From positions 1 to 8,273 of the forward strand of contig JBIQIQ010000110.1 of assembly GCA_044507975.1 (NCBI GenBank): 8,273 bases of DNA, in the 5' to 3' direction. Under the pieces are notes generated by a model, which was not told where the DNA came from, did not search any database, and was given only the letters and a program-made list of their open reading frames with translations. The DNA comes from DASRWD01 sp044507975. GTDB taxonomy: Bacteria > Deinococcota > Deinococci > Deinococcales > Trueperaceae. Shown piece after piece: positions 1-5,561 of this stretch (position 1 is the stretch's first letter; every line of letters begins with the position of its first letter). The position numbers were made by a program, and so were the translations under genes.

Positions 1-128
1 CGATCGCCGCGGCGATCCTGGGCTGGCGCCTCCTCACCTTCTACAGCCGTTTCGTCGTCGGCCCCATCGCCGGCGCCACGTTCGCCCGGCCGGCGAGGCC
101 CGGCGCCGAGGAGGCCGGGGCTGGCTGA
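1..128 (+). CDS. C-terminal fragment of a polytopic membrane protein, possibly lysylphosphatidylglycerol synthase/flippase-like (UPF0104 type)
   Basis: The open frame enters from the left edge (first full codon at 3) and ends at TGA 126-128, giving about 41 residues. Almost every codon ends in G or C, as in the other genes here, so it looks truly coding. The visible piece starts in a hydrophobic segment, then reads GWRLLTFYSRFVVGPIAGA, followed by a charged, Ala/Gly/Pro-rich tail that would lie outside the membrane. An R-L-L-T-F-Y segment running into a V-V-G helix resembles the last helix of the lysylphosphatidylglycerol synthase transmembrane (YbhN/UPF0104) family. That match is from memory of the family pattern on a short tail, so the family name is tentative while the coding call is firmer. 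It converges with the permease gene, with only 16 bp between the stop codons. Confidence 0.5.
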   Translation, partial: IAAAILGWRLLTFYSRFVVGPIAGATFARPARPGAEEAGAG

Positions 129-144
129 GGAGCAGCCGGGCCGG

Positions 145-1206
145 TCAGCGCCGCCACGGCATGACGCGCCGCTCGACAGCCTGGAGCAGCAGGGTCATGC
201 CCACGCCGAGCGCCATGATCACGAGCAGCGCGGCGTACATCTTGGGAGTGGAGAGCACCTGCCAGTGGTAGTAGACGAGGAAGCCGACGCCGGTCTGCGA
301 CCGCACGAACTCGACCGCCACGATCACGATGAGCGCGGTGCCCAGCGCGAGCCGCAGACCGTTGAACACGATCGGCAGGGCGCCCGGCAGGATCACGTGG
401 CGGAACATCTGCCAGCGGCCGGCACCGAAGTTGCGGCCGGCCTGCACCAGCACGGGGTCGATGCCCTGAACGCCGGCCATCGTCGAGAGCGCGACCAGGA
501 AGAACGCCGAGATCGCCACGACCGTCACCTTCGGTCCCTCGCCGAACGGGTCGGCGAAGACGAGCATGAGTAGCGGGAACACAGCGATCTTCGGCAGCAC
601 GTAGATCGCCGACATCGTCGCGTCGAGCATCGCCCTAACGGTCTTGTTGAGGCCCATGACGATCCCGATGAGCACGCCGGGTACGGCCCCCAGAGCGAAG
701 CCGATGAGGACGCGCGAGAGCGTCGCCCACAGGTGGCTCTCCGCGAACGTGGCGCTCACCCCGGCCCAGCCGGACTCCGCCACCCTGGCGGGCAGGAGCC
801 ACGGGCGCCCCAGCAGCGAGAGGCCGCTGAACCGGTCGACGTTGACCGTGATGTCCCACAGCGCGCCGGCGATGACGGTCGGAGGCGGGAACCAGCGGGC
901 GTTGAGGATCCCGCTGCGCGCCAGCCACTCCCAGGCCGCGAGCAGCAGCAGCGGGAAGAGCCAGGCGAGAGCCGCCTGGTAGCCGCGCTGGAGGCGGTAA
1001 GGGAGGCGGCGCTCGAGCGCCTCGGCGGCGAACACCAGCAGGGTGAACTCCGCGGCGAAGAGCGCCCACCACCAGTCGCGCCACAGGCCGAGCGCGGTGC
1101 CGAGGACCGCCAGCCCGACCATGGCGCCCAGCGGCCACGCCAGGTCGCCGGCCGGCGGCGCCGCGCGGGCGGGCCTGACCGGGGCGCGCGCGCCGGTGGC
1201 GCTCAC
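145..1206 (-). CDS. ABC transporter permease, NitT/TauT (SsuC/TauC-like) family, with extra N-terminal helices
   Basis: Membrane subunit of an importer; it should form a homodimer channel driven by the ATPase encoded just upstream. It has 353 residues, against roughly 250-280 for typical SsuC/TauC. The core starts near residue 78 (first core helix 78-96, followed by WFPPPTVI, the usual F-P-x-P loop), continues through a helix near 161-186, and carries the EAA coupling loop at about 256-276 (AGRNFGAGRWQMFRHVILPG), which docks on the ATPase. Two additions stand out: an N-terminal region with two further hydrophobic segments (about 25-42 and 46-64), and a stretch of roughly 40 residues (about 120-158) in the periplasmic loop between the first two core helices. 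The start is GTG, backed by GGGAG six bases upstream on the minus strand. It is third in the operon, 37 bp after the ATPase stop. Substrate unknown; the family call is strong. Confidence 0.88.
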   Translation of the reverse strand: MSATGARAPVRPARAAPPAGDLAWPLGAMVGLAVLGTALGLWRDWWWALFAAEFTLLVFAAEALERRLPYRLQRGYQAALAWLFPLLLLAAWEWLARSGILNARWFPPPTVIAGALWDITVNVDRFSGLSLLGRPWLLPARVAESGWAGVSATFAESHLWATLSRVLIGFALGAVPGVLIGIVMGLNKTVRAMLDATMSAIYVLPKIAVFPLLMLVFADPFGEGPKVTVVAISAFFLVALSTMAGVQGIDPVLVQAGRNFGAGRWQMFRHVILPGALPIVFNGLRLALGTALIVIVAVEFVRSQTGVGFLVYYHWQVLSTPKMYAALLVIMALGVGMTLLLQAVERRVMPWRR

Positions 1207-1243
1207 GCGGCGCTCCCGGCCGCGGGACGACGACAGGACGTGC

Positions 1244-2026
1244 TCACGCCTGCGCCTCCATGGCGCGGCGCACCTCGTCCTTGAGCTCCTCCCAGATGGC
1301 GCCGGTCAGCTCGGCGAAGCGCGGGCTGTGGGTCGTGGAGAGGTCGCGCGGGCGAGGCAGGTCGACCACGAACTCGGCCTTCTTCGTGCCGGGATGCGCG
1401 GTCATGAGCACGACGCGGTCGCCCAGGAGCACGGCCTCCTCGATCGAGTGGGTGACGTAGAGGACGGTCTTCTGCGTCTCCTCCCAGAGACGCAGAAGCT
1501 CCTCCTGGAGCACGGCGCGGGTCTGGGCGTCGAGCGCGCCGAGCGGCTCGTCCATCAGCAGCACCTGCGGGTCGTTGGCCAGCGCTCGAGCGATCGAGAC
1601 TCGCTGCTTCATGCCCCCCGACACCTGGGCGGGGTAGTAGTCGGCGAAGCGCTTGAGGCCGACCTTGGCGAGCCACATGTCGGCGACCTTCCGACGCTCG
1701 GCGCGCCCGACGCCGCGCATCTGCAGACCGAACGCCACGTTCTCGCGCACCGTCTTCCACGGGAACACCGCGTACTCCTGGAACACGACGTTGTTGAGTG
1801 GCCGGCTCGGGTCGGGGCCGGGGACGATGTAGGCCTCGCCGCCCGACAGAGAGTCGAGCCCGGCCAGCACGCGTAGGAACGTCGACTTGCCGCAGCCCGA
1901 GGGACCGACCAAACAAACGAACTCGCCCTCGCGGATCTCCAGGTCGAAGTCCTCGATGGCGGGCACGTCGCCCGCGAGCGACGGGTAGACCTTCCGTGCC
2001 GCGCGGGCGACCACCTTGGCGTTCAA
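1244..2026 (-). CDS. ABC transporter ATP-binding protein, NitT/TauT (SsuB/NrtD/TauB-like) family
   Basis: Cytoplasmic ATPase that powers the importer. With the start chosen here it has 260 residues, the normal size for SsuB/TauB. All motifs are intact: Walker A GPSGCGKST (41-49), Q-loop Gln83 in FQEYAVFPW, signature VSGGMKQR (135-142), Walker B VLLMDE (155-160), D-loop GALD, and switch His193 in YVTHSIEEA. FQ(E/D)xxLxPW and SGGMxQRVxIARAL are typical of the NitT/TauT class. The frame opens further upstream at GTG 2080. I prefer TTG 2026 because AAGGA lies six bases before it (2033-2037 on the plus strand), because the extra 18 residues look unlike the family, and because the upstream stretch is occupied by a strong intercistronic hairpin. 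It lies between the binding protein and the permease genes. Substrate not determinable. Confidence 0.9.
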   Translation of the reverse strand: MNAKVVARAARKVYPSLAGDVPAIEDFDLEIREGEFVCLVGPSGCGKSTFLRVLAGLDSLSGGEAYIVPGPDPSRPLNNVVFQEYAVFPWKTVRENVAFGLQMRGVGRAERRKVADMWLAKVGLKRFADYYPAQVSGGMKQRVSIARALANDPQVLLMDEPLGALDAQTRAVLQEELLRLWEETQKTVLYVTHSIEEAVLLGDRVVLMTAHPGTKKAEFVVDLPRPRDLSTTHSPRFAELTGAIWEELKDEVRRAMEAQA

Positions 2027-2037
2027 CTCGGTTCCTT
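2024..2037 (-). promoter_or_regulatory. Ribosome binding site deciding a TTG start for the ATPase gene
   Basis: Read on the minus strand the sequence is AAGGA-ACCGAG-TTG, a good Shine-Dalgarno core with six-base spacing. It sits directly after the intercistronic hairpin. The competing GTG at 2080 has only a weak GGTAAG directly before it. Confidence 0.6.
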
Positions 2038-2046
2038 CATAGGTAG

Positions 2047-2078
2047 GGCCGGGCGGCAGGCTCGTCCGCCACCCGGCC
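2047..2078 (-). other. Intercistronic stem-loop between binding-protein and ATPase genes
   Basis: Plus-strand arms GGCCGGGCGG (2047-2056) and CCG-CCA-CCCGGCC (2066-2078) pair over ten base pairs with a three-base bulge (CCA, 2069-2071) and a nine-base loop. It begins 17 bases after the binding-protein stop (2096) and ends ahead of the ATPase RBS. No T-run follows, so it is not a standard terminator. Such hairpins after the binding-protein gene are known from other ABC operons (malE-malF is the classic case), where they stabilise the upstream message and lower expression of the membrane parts. That role is inferred here. Confidence 0.6.
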
Positions 2079-2095
2079 ACCTTACCCAGCCGGCG

Positions 2096-3136
2096 CTACT
2101 CCTGGTACGGGCCGGCCATCTCCAGGGCCCAGTCGGCGAACTCGCTGACGATGACGTTGGAGAGGTCGATCGGCTCCTCGTAGTCGGTGCGGCCGTTCTC
2201 GCGGTGGACGCGCTCGACGTCCGCGAGGCCGTCGACGGGGATCGTGAGGTCGGGGTCGTACAGCACCGGGGTGCCGGTGCGGACGGCCTCCTCGGTCGAG
2301 TTGACGTAGGTCAGGTAGGCGGCGATGTTCTCGTCCGACAGGTAGTCGTCGCCCTGCATCATGCGCGCGGCCTCGAGCAGCGCCAGCGAGAAGCGCTGGG
2401 CGACCTCGGGGCGGTCGGTGAGGAACTCGCCCGAGCCCACGAAGGCGACGGTCATCAGCCCCGGCACCAGGTCGGTGGCGATGGTGACTCCGGTGCCGTC
2501 GGCCTCGACCTGCTCGGCGTATGGGGAGCCGAGGAGGGCGGCGTCGATCGAGCCGTTCGCGAAGCCTGCCGGCATGTCGGCGTTGGCGAGGTTGATCGGC
2601 TGCACGTCCCGGATCGTGAGCCCGCCGCGCTCGAGCGCCTTGGCCGCGAGGTACTCGCCGCCGGAGCCAGGGCCACCGGCCATGGCCACGGTGCGCCCAC
2701 GCAGCTCCTCGATCGTGTCGACCGCCCCCGAGTCGAACAGGTCCTTGCGGACCATGAACTTGGTCGGGCTGTTCTCGAACGGCTCGAGGCCCGCCGGCGC
2801 GAACACCTTGACGTCGATGCCCTGGTTCCAGCCGTTCCAGAGCGAGGTGACGATGGCGATGCCGCCGACGTCGATCTGGCCCTGCTCGAGGAAGGCGATC
2901 GCCTCGGTGCCCGACGCGACGATGTCTATCTGAACGTCGAGGCCGTACTTCTCGAACAGGCCGCGCTCGGCAGCGACGTAGAGCGTGGCGAACTTGAGGA
3001 TGGGGACGACGGCGACGCGCACGCTCTGGGGCGGGTCCAGCGGAGCCACCTCCTGCTGAGCGGAGGCCGGGCTAGCGAGGAGCAGGCCGGCGGTGACTGC
3101 GGCTGCCAGGAGCTTGCGGAGCTTAGACGGGATCAT
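2096..3136 (-). CDS. Periplasmic substrate-binding protein of a NitT/TauT-type ABC importer
   Basis: Captures the substrate outside the inner membrane and delivers it to the permease. It has 346 residues. Residues 1-26 form a Sec signal peptide: basic start (MIPSKLRK), Ala/Leu-rich core, and cleavage at ASPASA before QQ; there is no lipobox Cys. The mature part follows the NMT1/SsuA-like pattern: VRVAVVPILKFATLYVAAERGLF (split here as VRVAVV, about 39-44, then the A-AERGLFEKYGLDV segment to 68), the G-x-x-D-V-G pattern (86-91), hinge region near 120-130, and a second lobe with GGPGSGGEYLAAKALE (154-169). The frame opens upstream to 3232, but ATG 3136 is chosen because GGAGGA lies five bases before it and because the signal peptide begins there. 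First gene of the importer operon. No residue I can see fixes the ligand: nitrate, sulfonates, taurine and pyrimidine or thiamine precursors are all possible. Confidence 0.9.
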   Translation of the reverse strand: MIPSKLRKLLAAAVTAGLLLASPASAQQEVAPLDPPQSVRVAVVPILKFATLYVAAERGLFEKYGLDVQIDIVASGTEAIAFLEQGQIDVGGIAIVTSLWNGWNQGIDVKVFAPAGLEPFENSPTKFMVRKDLFDSGAVDTIEELRGRTVAMAGGPGSGGEYLAAKALERGGLTIRDVQPINLANADMPAGFANGSIDAALLGSPYAEQVEADGTGVTIATDLVPGLMTVAFVGSGEFLTDRPEVAQRFSLALLEAARMMQGDDYLSDENIAAYLTYVNSTEEAVRTGTPVLYDPDLTIPVDGLADVERVHRENGRTDYEEPIDLSNVIVSEFADWALEMAGPYQE

Positions 3137-3147
3137 GCGCTTCCTCC
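3137..3147 (-). promoter_or_regulatory. Strong ribosome binding site of the substrate-binding protein gene
   Basis: On the minus strand the order is GGAGGA (3142-3147), five bases AGCGC, then ATG at 3136. This is the best Shine-Dalgarno in the window and it decides the start against the longer upstream frame. It fits the high output needed for a periplasmic binding protein. Confidence 0.75.
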
Positions 3148-3159
3148 CATGGGCCAGCG

Positions 3160-3174
3160 CGCCCCACTGGGGCG
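3160..3174 (-). other. Compact GC hairpin in the 5' leader of the importer mRNA
   Basis: CGCCCC (3160-3165) and GGGGCG (3169-3174) pair perfectly around a three-base loop. It lies about 13 bases upstream of the GGAGGA site and downstream of the predicted transcription start, so it would form in the leader RNA. It could protect the 5' end or influence translation; in GC-rich DNA it could also be chance. Confidence 0.35.
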
Positions 3175-3180
3175 GCCAGG

Positions 3181-3198
3181 ATGTCGGTAGGCCGACAT
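3181..3198. promoter_or_regulatory. Perfect inverted repeat, candidate operator of the importer operon
   Basis: ATGTCGG-TAGG-CCGACAT: perfect seven-base arms around four bases. It overlaps by two bases the candidate -10 box of the minus-strand promoter (TACTAT, 3197-3202) and would cover the transcription start. That is where repressors of many families bind. The regulator is not encoded in the window and the site matches no operator that I can name. Confidence 0.5.
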
Positions 3199-3202
3199 AG
3201 TA
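3197..3202 (-). promoter_or_regulatory. Candidate -10 element of the importer promoter
   Basis: Minus-strand TACTAT (four of six to TATAAT) in an otherwise very GC-rich stretch. The -35 is poor: GCGACC, three of six, at about 16 bases spacing (3219-3224). It would start transcription near 3190, giving a leader of about 54 bases before ATG 3136. Weak on its own; the adjoining palindrome adds support. Confidence 0.35.
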
Positions 3203-3305
3203 CGCCGGTCGCGGCGGGGGTCGCCCTCGCATGAAGGCCTCCTGAAAGGGTCGAGGGGCCCGGGCTCAGGACCTACGCCCCTGGGTGAGGGCCAGTGGGC
3301 GCCGG

Positions 3306-3322
3306 TATCATCGTCTGATGAT
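3306..3322 (+). promoter_or_regulatory. Candidate -10 box with overlapping palindrome ahead of the cytochrome maturation operon
   Basis: TATCAT (3306-3311) matches five of six positions of the -10 consensus. It overlaps a perfect inverted repeat ATCATC-GTCT-GATGAT (3307-3322). This is the only AT-rich island in the gap on this side. I find no good -35 (the best stretch, near 3281-3288, is G-rich). Exactly six bases separate the box from ATG 3318, so transcription would begin at or within a base or two of that codon: the TAnnnT arrangement typical of leaderless genes in Deinococcus. Confidence 0.45.
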
Positions 3323-3368
3323 GGCGCGTCGCCCGGCCGACAACCCGTTCCCCGAGAGGGCCGCGTGA
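3318..3368 (+). CDS. Short leader ORF overlapping the ccdA start (16 codons)
   Basis: ATG 3318 opens a 16-codon frame, MMARRPADNPFPERAA, whose TGA (3366-3368) overlaps the GTG start of ccdA (3365-3367) as GTGA. Fifteen of its 16 codons end in G or C, like real genes here, though the surrounding DNA is GC-rich as well. It begins six bases after the TATCAT box, so it could be read from a leaderless transcript, and its end could hand ribosomes to ccdA, whose own GAGAGGG site is only four bases from its start. The peptide itself resembles nothing I know. It may be a translational coupling device rather than a functional protein, or a chance frame. Confidence 0.35.
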   Translation: MMARRPADNPFPERAA

Positions 3369-4069
3369 CCCCGACCGTGCCGCTGGCTCTGGTCGCCGGC
3401 GTCCTGTCGTTCCTCTCCCCCTGCGTGCTGCCGCTGGTGCCGAGCTACCTGGCCTACGTCGGAGGGAGCGCTCAGGCCGAGCGCGGGGTCGTGCTGCGCA
3501 ACGGCCTGTTCTTCGTGTTCGGCTTCAGCCTCGTCTTCATCGCCATGGGCGCCTCGGCCAGCCTGCTCGGCTCGCTGCTGCGCTCGCAGAGGGACCTGCT
3601 CACCGTGGCGGGCGGCGTGCTCGTGATCCTGTTCGGGCTCGTGATGCTCGGGGTCATCAGGGTCCCGTTCCTCTACCGCGACTCGCGGCCGCAGTTCCGC
3701 GGCGAGAGCAACACGCCGTTCGGCGCCCTCCTGCTGGGCATGGCGTTCGCGGCTGGCTGGACGCCCTGCATCGGGCCCATCCTCGGCGGCATCCTCACGC
3801 TGGCTGGCGCCAGCGGCACGCTCGGTGAGGGCGTGGGTCTGCTGGCCGCCTACTCGCTAGGCCTCGCGCTGCCCTTCCTGCTAGCCGCGGCCTTGATCGG
3901 GCCGTTCATGGCGTTCTCGAAGGGCTTCCGGCGTTACCTGCCCACCGTCGAGCGGGTCGCCGGGGTGATCCTGCTGGTGGCCGGCGTGCTCATGGTCACC
4001 GGCACCTACACGACGATCAACGCCTACCTCATCAAGATCACGCCCGATTGGCTGATCTCGCGCCTATGA
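3365..4069 (+). CDS. ccdA: CcdA, cytochrome c biogenesis thiol-disulfide membrane transporter
   Basis: Inner-membrane protein that moves electrons from cytoplasmic thioredoxin to periplasmic thiol-disulfide proteins, keeping the haem-binding cysteines of apocytochrome c reduced. It has 234 residues with about six helices, the short DsbD-beta/CcdA form without the flanking DsbD domains. The two redox cysteines are in place: Cys20 in FLSPCVLPLVPSYL and Cys135 in GWTPCIGPILGG, both in the proline-flanked setting diagnostic for the family. The start is GTG 3365, the only start that gives the usual short N-terminus before the first motif; GAGAGGG lies four bases upstream and the codon overlaps the stop of a short leader ORF. 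It is the first gene of the plus-strand operon and overlaps ccmA by four bases (ATGA). Its thioredoxin-like partner is not in this window. Confidence 0.93.
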   Translation: MTPTVPLALVAGVLSFLSPCVLPLVPSYLAYVGGSAQAERGVVLRNGLFFVFGFSLVFIAMGASASLLGSLLRSQRDLLTVAGGVLVILFGLVMLGVIRVPFLYRDSRPQFRGESNTPFGALLLGMAFAAGWTPCIGPILGGILTLAGASGTLGEGVGLLAAYSLGLALPFLLAAALIGPFMAFSKGFRRYLPTVERVAGVILLVAGVLMVTGTYTTINAYLIKITPDWLISRL

Positions 4070-4782
4070 CGGCGGTGCGGGCCGAGGGCTCCGCCCCTCG
4101 GGTGGCGGACGGCGCACCCGCGCCGGCGATCTCGCTGCGGGGCGTGGTGCGGCGCATGGGGCGCGACACCGTCCTCGCAGGCATCGACCTGGACGTCGCC
4201 CCAGGCCGCCTCGTCGTCCTGCGCGGCAGCAACGGCTCCGGCAAGACGACGCTCCTGCGGCTCCTGGCCACGCGCCTCAGCCCCCACGCCGGCGGCGGCA
4301 GCGTCCTCGGCCACGACCTCGTGCGCCAAGCTCAGGAGGTCAGGGCCCGCATCGGGCTGCTCAGCTCGGCGGGCGGAAGCTACCCGGTGCTGACGGGCCG
4401 GGAGAACCTGCGCCTGGCCGCGTCGCTCGGCGGGCGCGAGCGCGAGGACCAGAAGGTCGACGCGGTGCTCGAGAGGGTCGGGCTCGCGGCCGCCGCCGAC
4501 AAGCAGGCCCGCTTCTACTCCAGCGGCATGAAGAAGCGCCTGGGCCTCGCTCGCCAGCTGCTGCTCGACGCCGACCTCTGGCTGCTCGACGAGCCCTACG
4601 CGGCGCTCGACGAGGAGGGCAAGCGCCTCGTCGACACCTGCCTGATGGACGCCCGCGCCCGCGGGCGCACCGTCCTCCTCGCCTCCCACGAGCAGGACAG
4701 GCACGACCTGGCCCCGGACGCCGTACTCGAGCTCACGGGCGGCCGCGTCCACCTGACCGGCGCATCGGGGCGGGGGTCATGA
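4066..4782 (+). CDS. ccmA: CcmA, haem exporter/holo-CcmE release ATPase
   Basis: ATPase of the CcmABCD complex; in studied systems ATP hydrolysis frees haem-loaded CcmE from CcmC. It has 238 residues. Walker A is GSNGSGKTT (54-62), signature YSSGMKKRLGLAR (151-163), Walker B LWLLDEP (171-177), D-loop AALD, switch His208 in ASHEQD. The C-terminus is short, as usual for CcmA. The Q-loop region (IGLLSSAGGSYPVLTGRENL, 97-116) has no Gln, and also lacks the His common in relatives (GH or SH ahead of LY-x-x-LT). ATG 4066 overlaps the ccdA stop as ATGA, so it is preferred over an in-frame TTG at 4048 that would lie inside ccdA. A short Ala/Arg-rich N-terminal lead (1-20) precedes the domain. It overlaps ccmB by four bases. 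Confidence 0.92.
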   Translation: MTAVRAEGSAPRVADGAPAPAISLRGVVRRMGRDTVLAGIDLDVAPGRLVVLRGSNGSGKTTLLRLLATRLSPHAGGGSVLGHDLVRQAQEVRARIGLLSSAGGSYPVLTGRENLRLAASLGGREREDQKVDAVLERVGLAAAADKQARFYSSGMKKRLGLARQLLLDADLWLLDEPYAALDEEGKRLVDTCLMDARARGRTVLLASHEQDRHDLAPDAVLELTGGRVHLTGASGRGS

Positions 4783-5459
4783 GCGACCTCGGCGCCGTGC
4801 TGGCGATCGCCCGCAAGGACCTGCTCCAGGAGCTCAGGAGCAAGGCGGCCACCGTCGCGACGGTGTTCTTCACCGCTACGACGCTGCTGATGATGGCGTT
4901 CGCGTTGGGCCGCGACCAGGGTGTGCTCGAGCGCTCCGCGCCGGGCGTGCTGTGGGTGGCGCTCGTGTTCGCGGGCGTCACGTCGGCGGCGCAGAGCTTC
5001 CAGGCCGACCTCGAGGACGGCGCCTTCGACCAGCTGCTCACCTACCCGGTGTCGCGCGCCGCGGTGTACCTCGGCAAGCTGCTCGCCAACTGGGGCTACC
5101 TCTCGGCGCTCGGGCTGTTGCTCGCGCCCGTGGCCGTCACGCTCTACGGGGCGGAGGTGCCAGGCGCCGGCCGGATGGCGCTGCTCGCCGTCACGGTCGT
5201 GCTCGGCGCTTTCGGCTTCGCGACGATCGCCACCTTCTACGCCGCGCTGACGGCGAACCTGCAGGCGCGCGAGGCGCTCCTGCCGGTGCTGATGTTCCCG
5301 ATCGTCGTGCCGATCGTGCTCGCGGCGGTGCGCGCCACCGAGTCCCTCATGGGGGAGGCGGTCGGCCCGGTCGGGGACTGGCTGCTCATGCTGGGCGGCT
5401 TCGACCTGATCTACTTCGTCGTCTGCGCGTCCCTGTTCCACTTCGTCGTCGACGAGTGA
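4779..5459 (+). CDS. ccmB: CcmB, membrane subunit of the CcmABCD haem-handling ABC complex
   Basis: Integral membrane partner of CcmA, with 226 residues (family about 220). It opens with an amphipathic cytoplasmic segment typical of CcmB (LAIARKDLLQELRSK, 8-22) and has about six hydrophobic segments. Family patterns are visible: the second-helix stretch ending in SFQADLEDGAFDQLL (73-87) and MFPIVVPIVLAA near 172-183. ATG 4779 overlaps the ccmA stop (ATGA), implying translational coupling; only a loose G-rich run stands in for a Shine-Dalgarno. The gene is followed by a 102-bp gap before ccmC, the largest break inside this operon. The call is supported by both its own pattern and its position. 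Confidence 0.92.
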   Translation: MSDLGAVLAIARKDLLQELRSKAATVATVFFTATTLLMMAFALGRDQGVLERSAPGVLWVALVFAGVTSAAQSFQADLEDGAFDQLLTYPVSRAAVYLGKLLANWGYLSALGLLLAPVAVTLYGAEVPGAGRMALLAVTVVLGAFGFATIATFYAALTANLQAREALLPVLMFPIVVPIVLAAVRATESLMGEAVGPVGDWLLMLGGFDLIYFVVCASLFHFVVDE

Positions 5460-5475
5460 CCGCCGCTCCCTCTCC

Positions 5476-5493
5476 GGAGGACGAAAGTCCGCC
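5476..5493 (+). other. GAAA-tetraloop hairpin in the ccmB-ccmC gap
   Basis: GGAC-GAAA-GTCC (5479-5490) is a four-pair stem with a GNRA-type loop, extended by two more G-C pairs past one A/G mismatch (GGAGGAC with GTCCGCC). It lies 16 bases after the ccmB stop. With no T-run it is unlikely to terminate fully. A role in mRNA processing or stability between ccdA-ccmAB and ccmCDEF is inference. Confidence 0.4.
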
Positions 5494-5501
5494 CCCTCCG
5501 C

Positions 5502-5515
5502 GTTTACACTTGACC
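5502..5515 (+). promoter_or_regulatory. Weak candidate internal promoter ahead of ccmC
   Basis: The only AT-leaning patch in the gap reads GTTTACACTTGACC. TACACT (5505-5510) could serve as a TAnnnT box, or TTGACC (5510-5515) as a -35, but neither has a convincing partner at the proper distance. Recorded as the best local candidate only. Confidence 0.2.
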
Positions 5516-5561
5516 CACCTGTCCGCCGCCGCGATCGGCGCGGCGCCGCTAGGAGTGGAAG

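Noticed and set aside
119..137. GGCTG/CAGCC stem at the convergent gene ends as a terminator
   Set aside because: Only five pairs, a nine-base loop, mismatches just outside and no T-run on either strand; it also begins inside the upstream gene.
2204..3190. Plus-strand open frame of 328 codons opposite the binding-protein gene
   Set aside because: Low-complexity Arg/Gly/Ala/Val/Asp product and no motif; shadow of a well-supported minus-strand gene.
3254..3282. AGGGGC...GCCCCT inverted repeat and the nearby GCCCGGGC palindrome in the divergent gap
   Set aside because: Short G/C-only arms with a 17-base loop are expected by chance at this base composition.
3137..3300. Possible TPP or other riboswitch ahead of the importer, since NMT1-like proteins can carry thiamine precursors
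   Set aside because: I looked for the conserved CTGAGA and the downstream thi-box core on both strands and found neither in proper arrangement.
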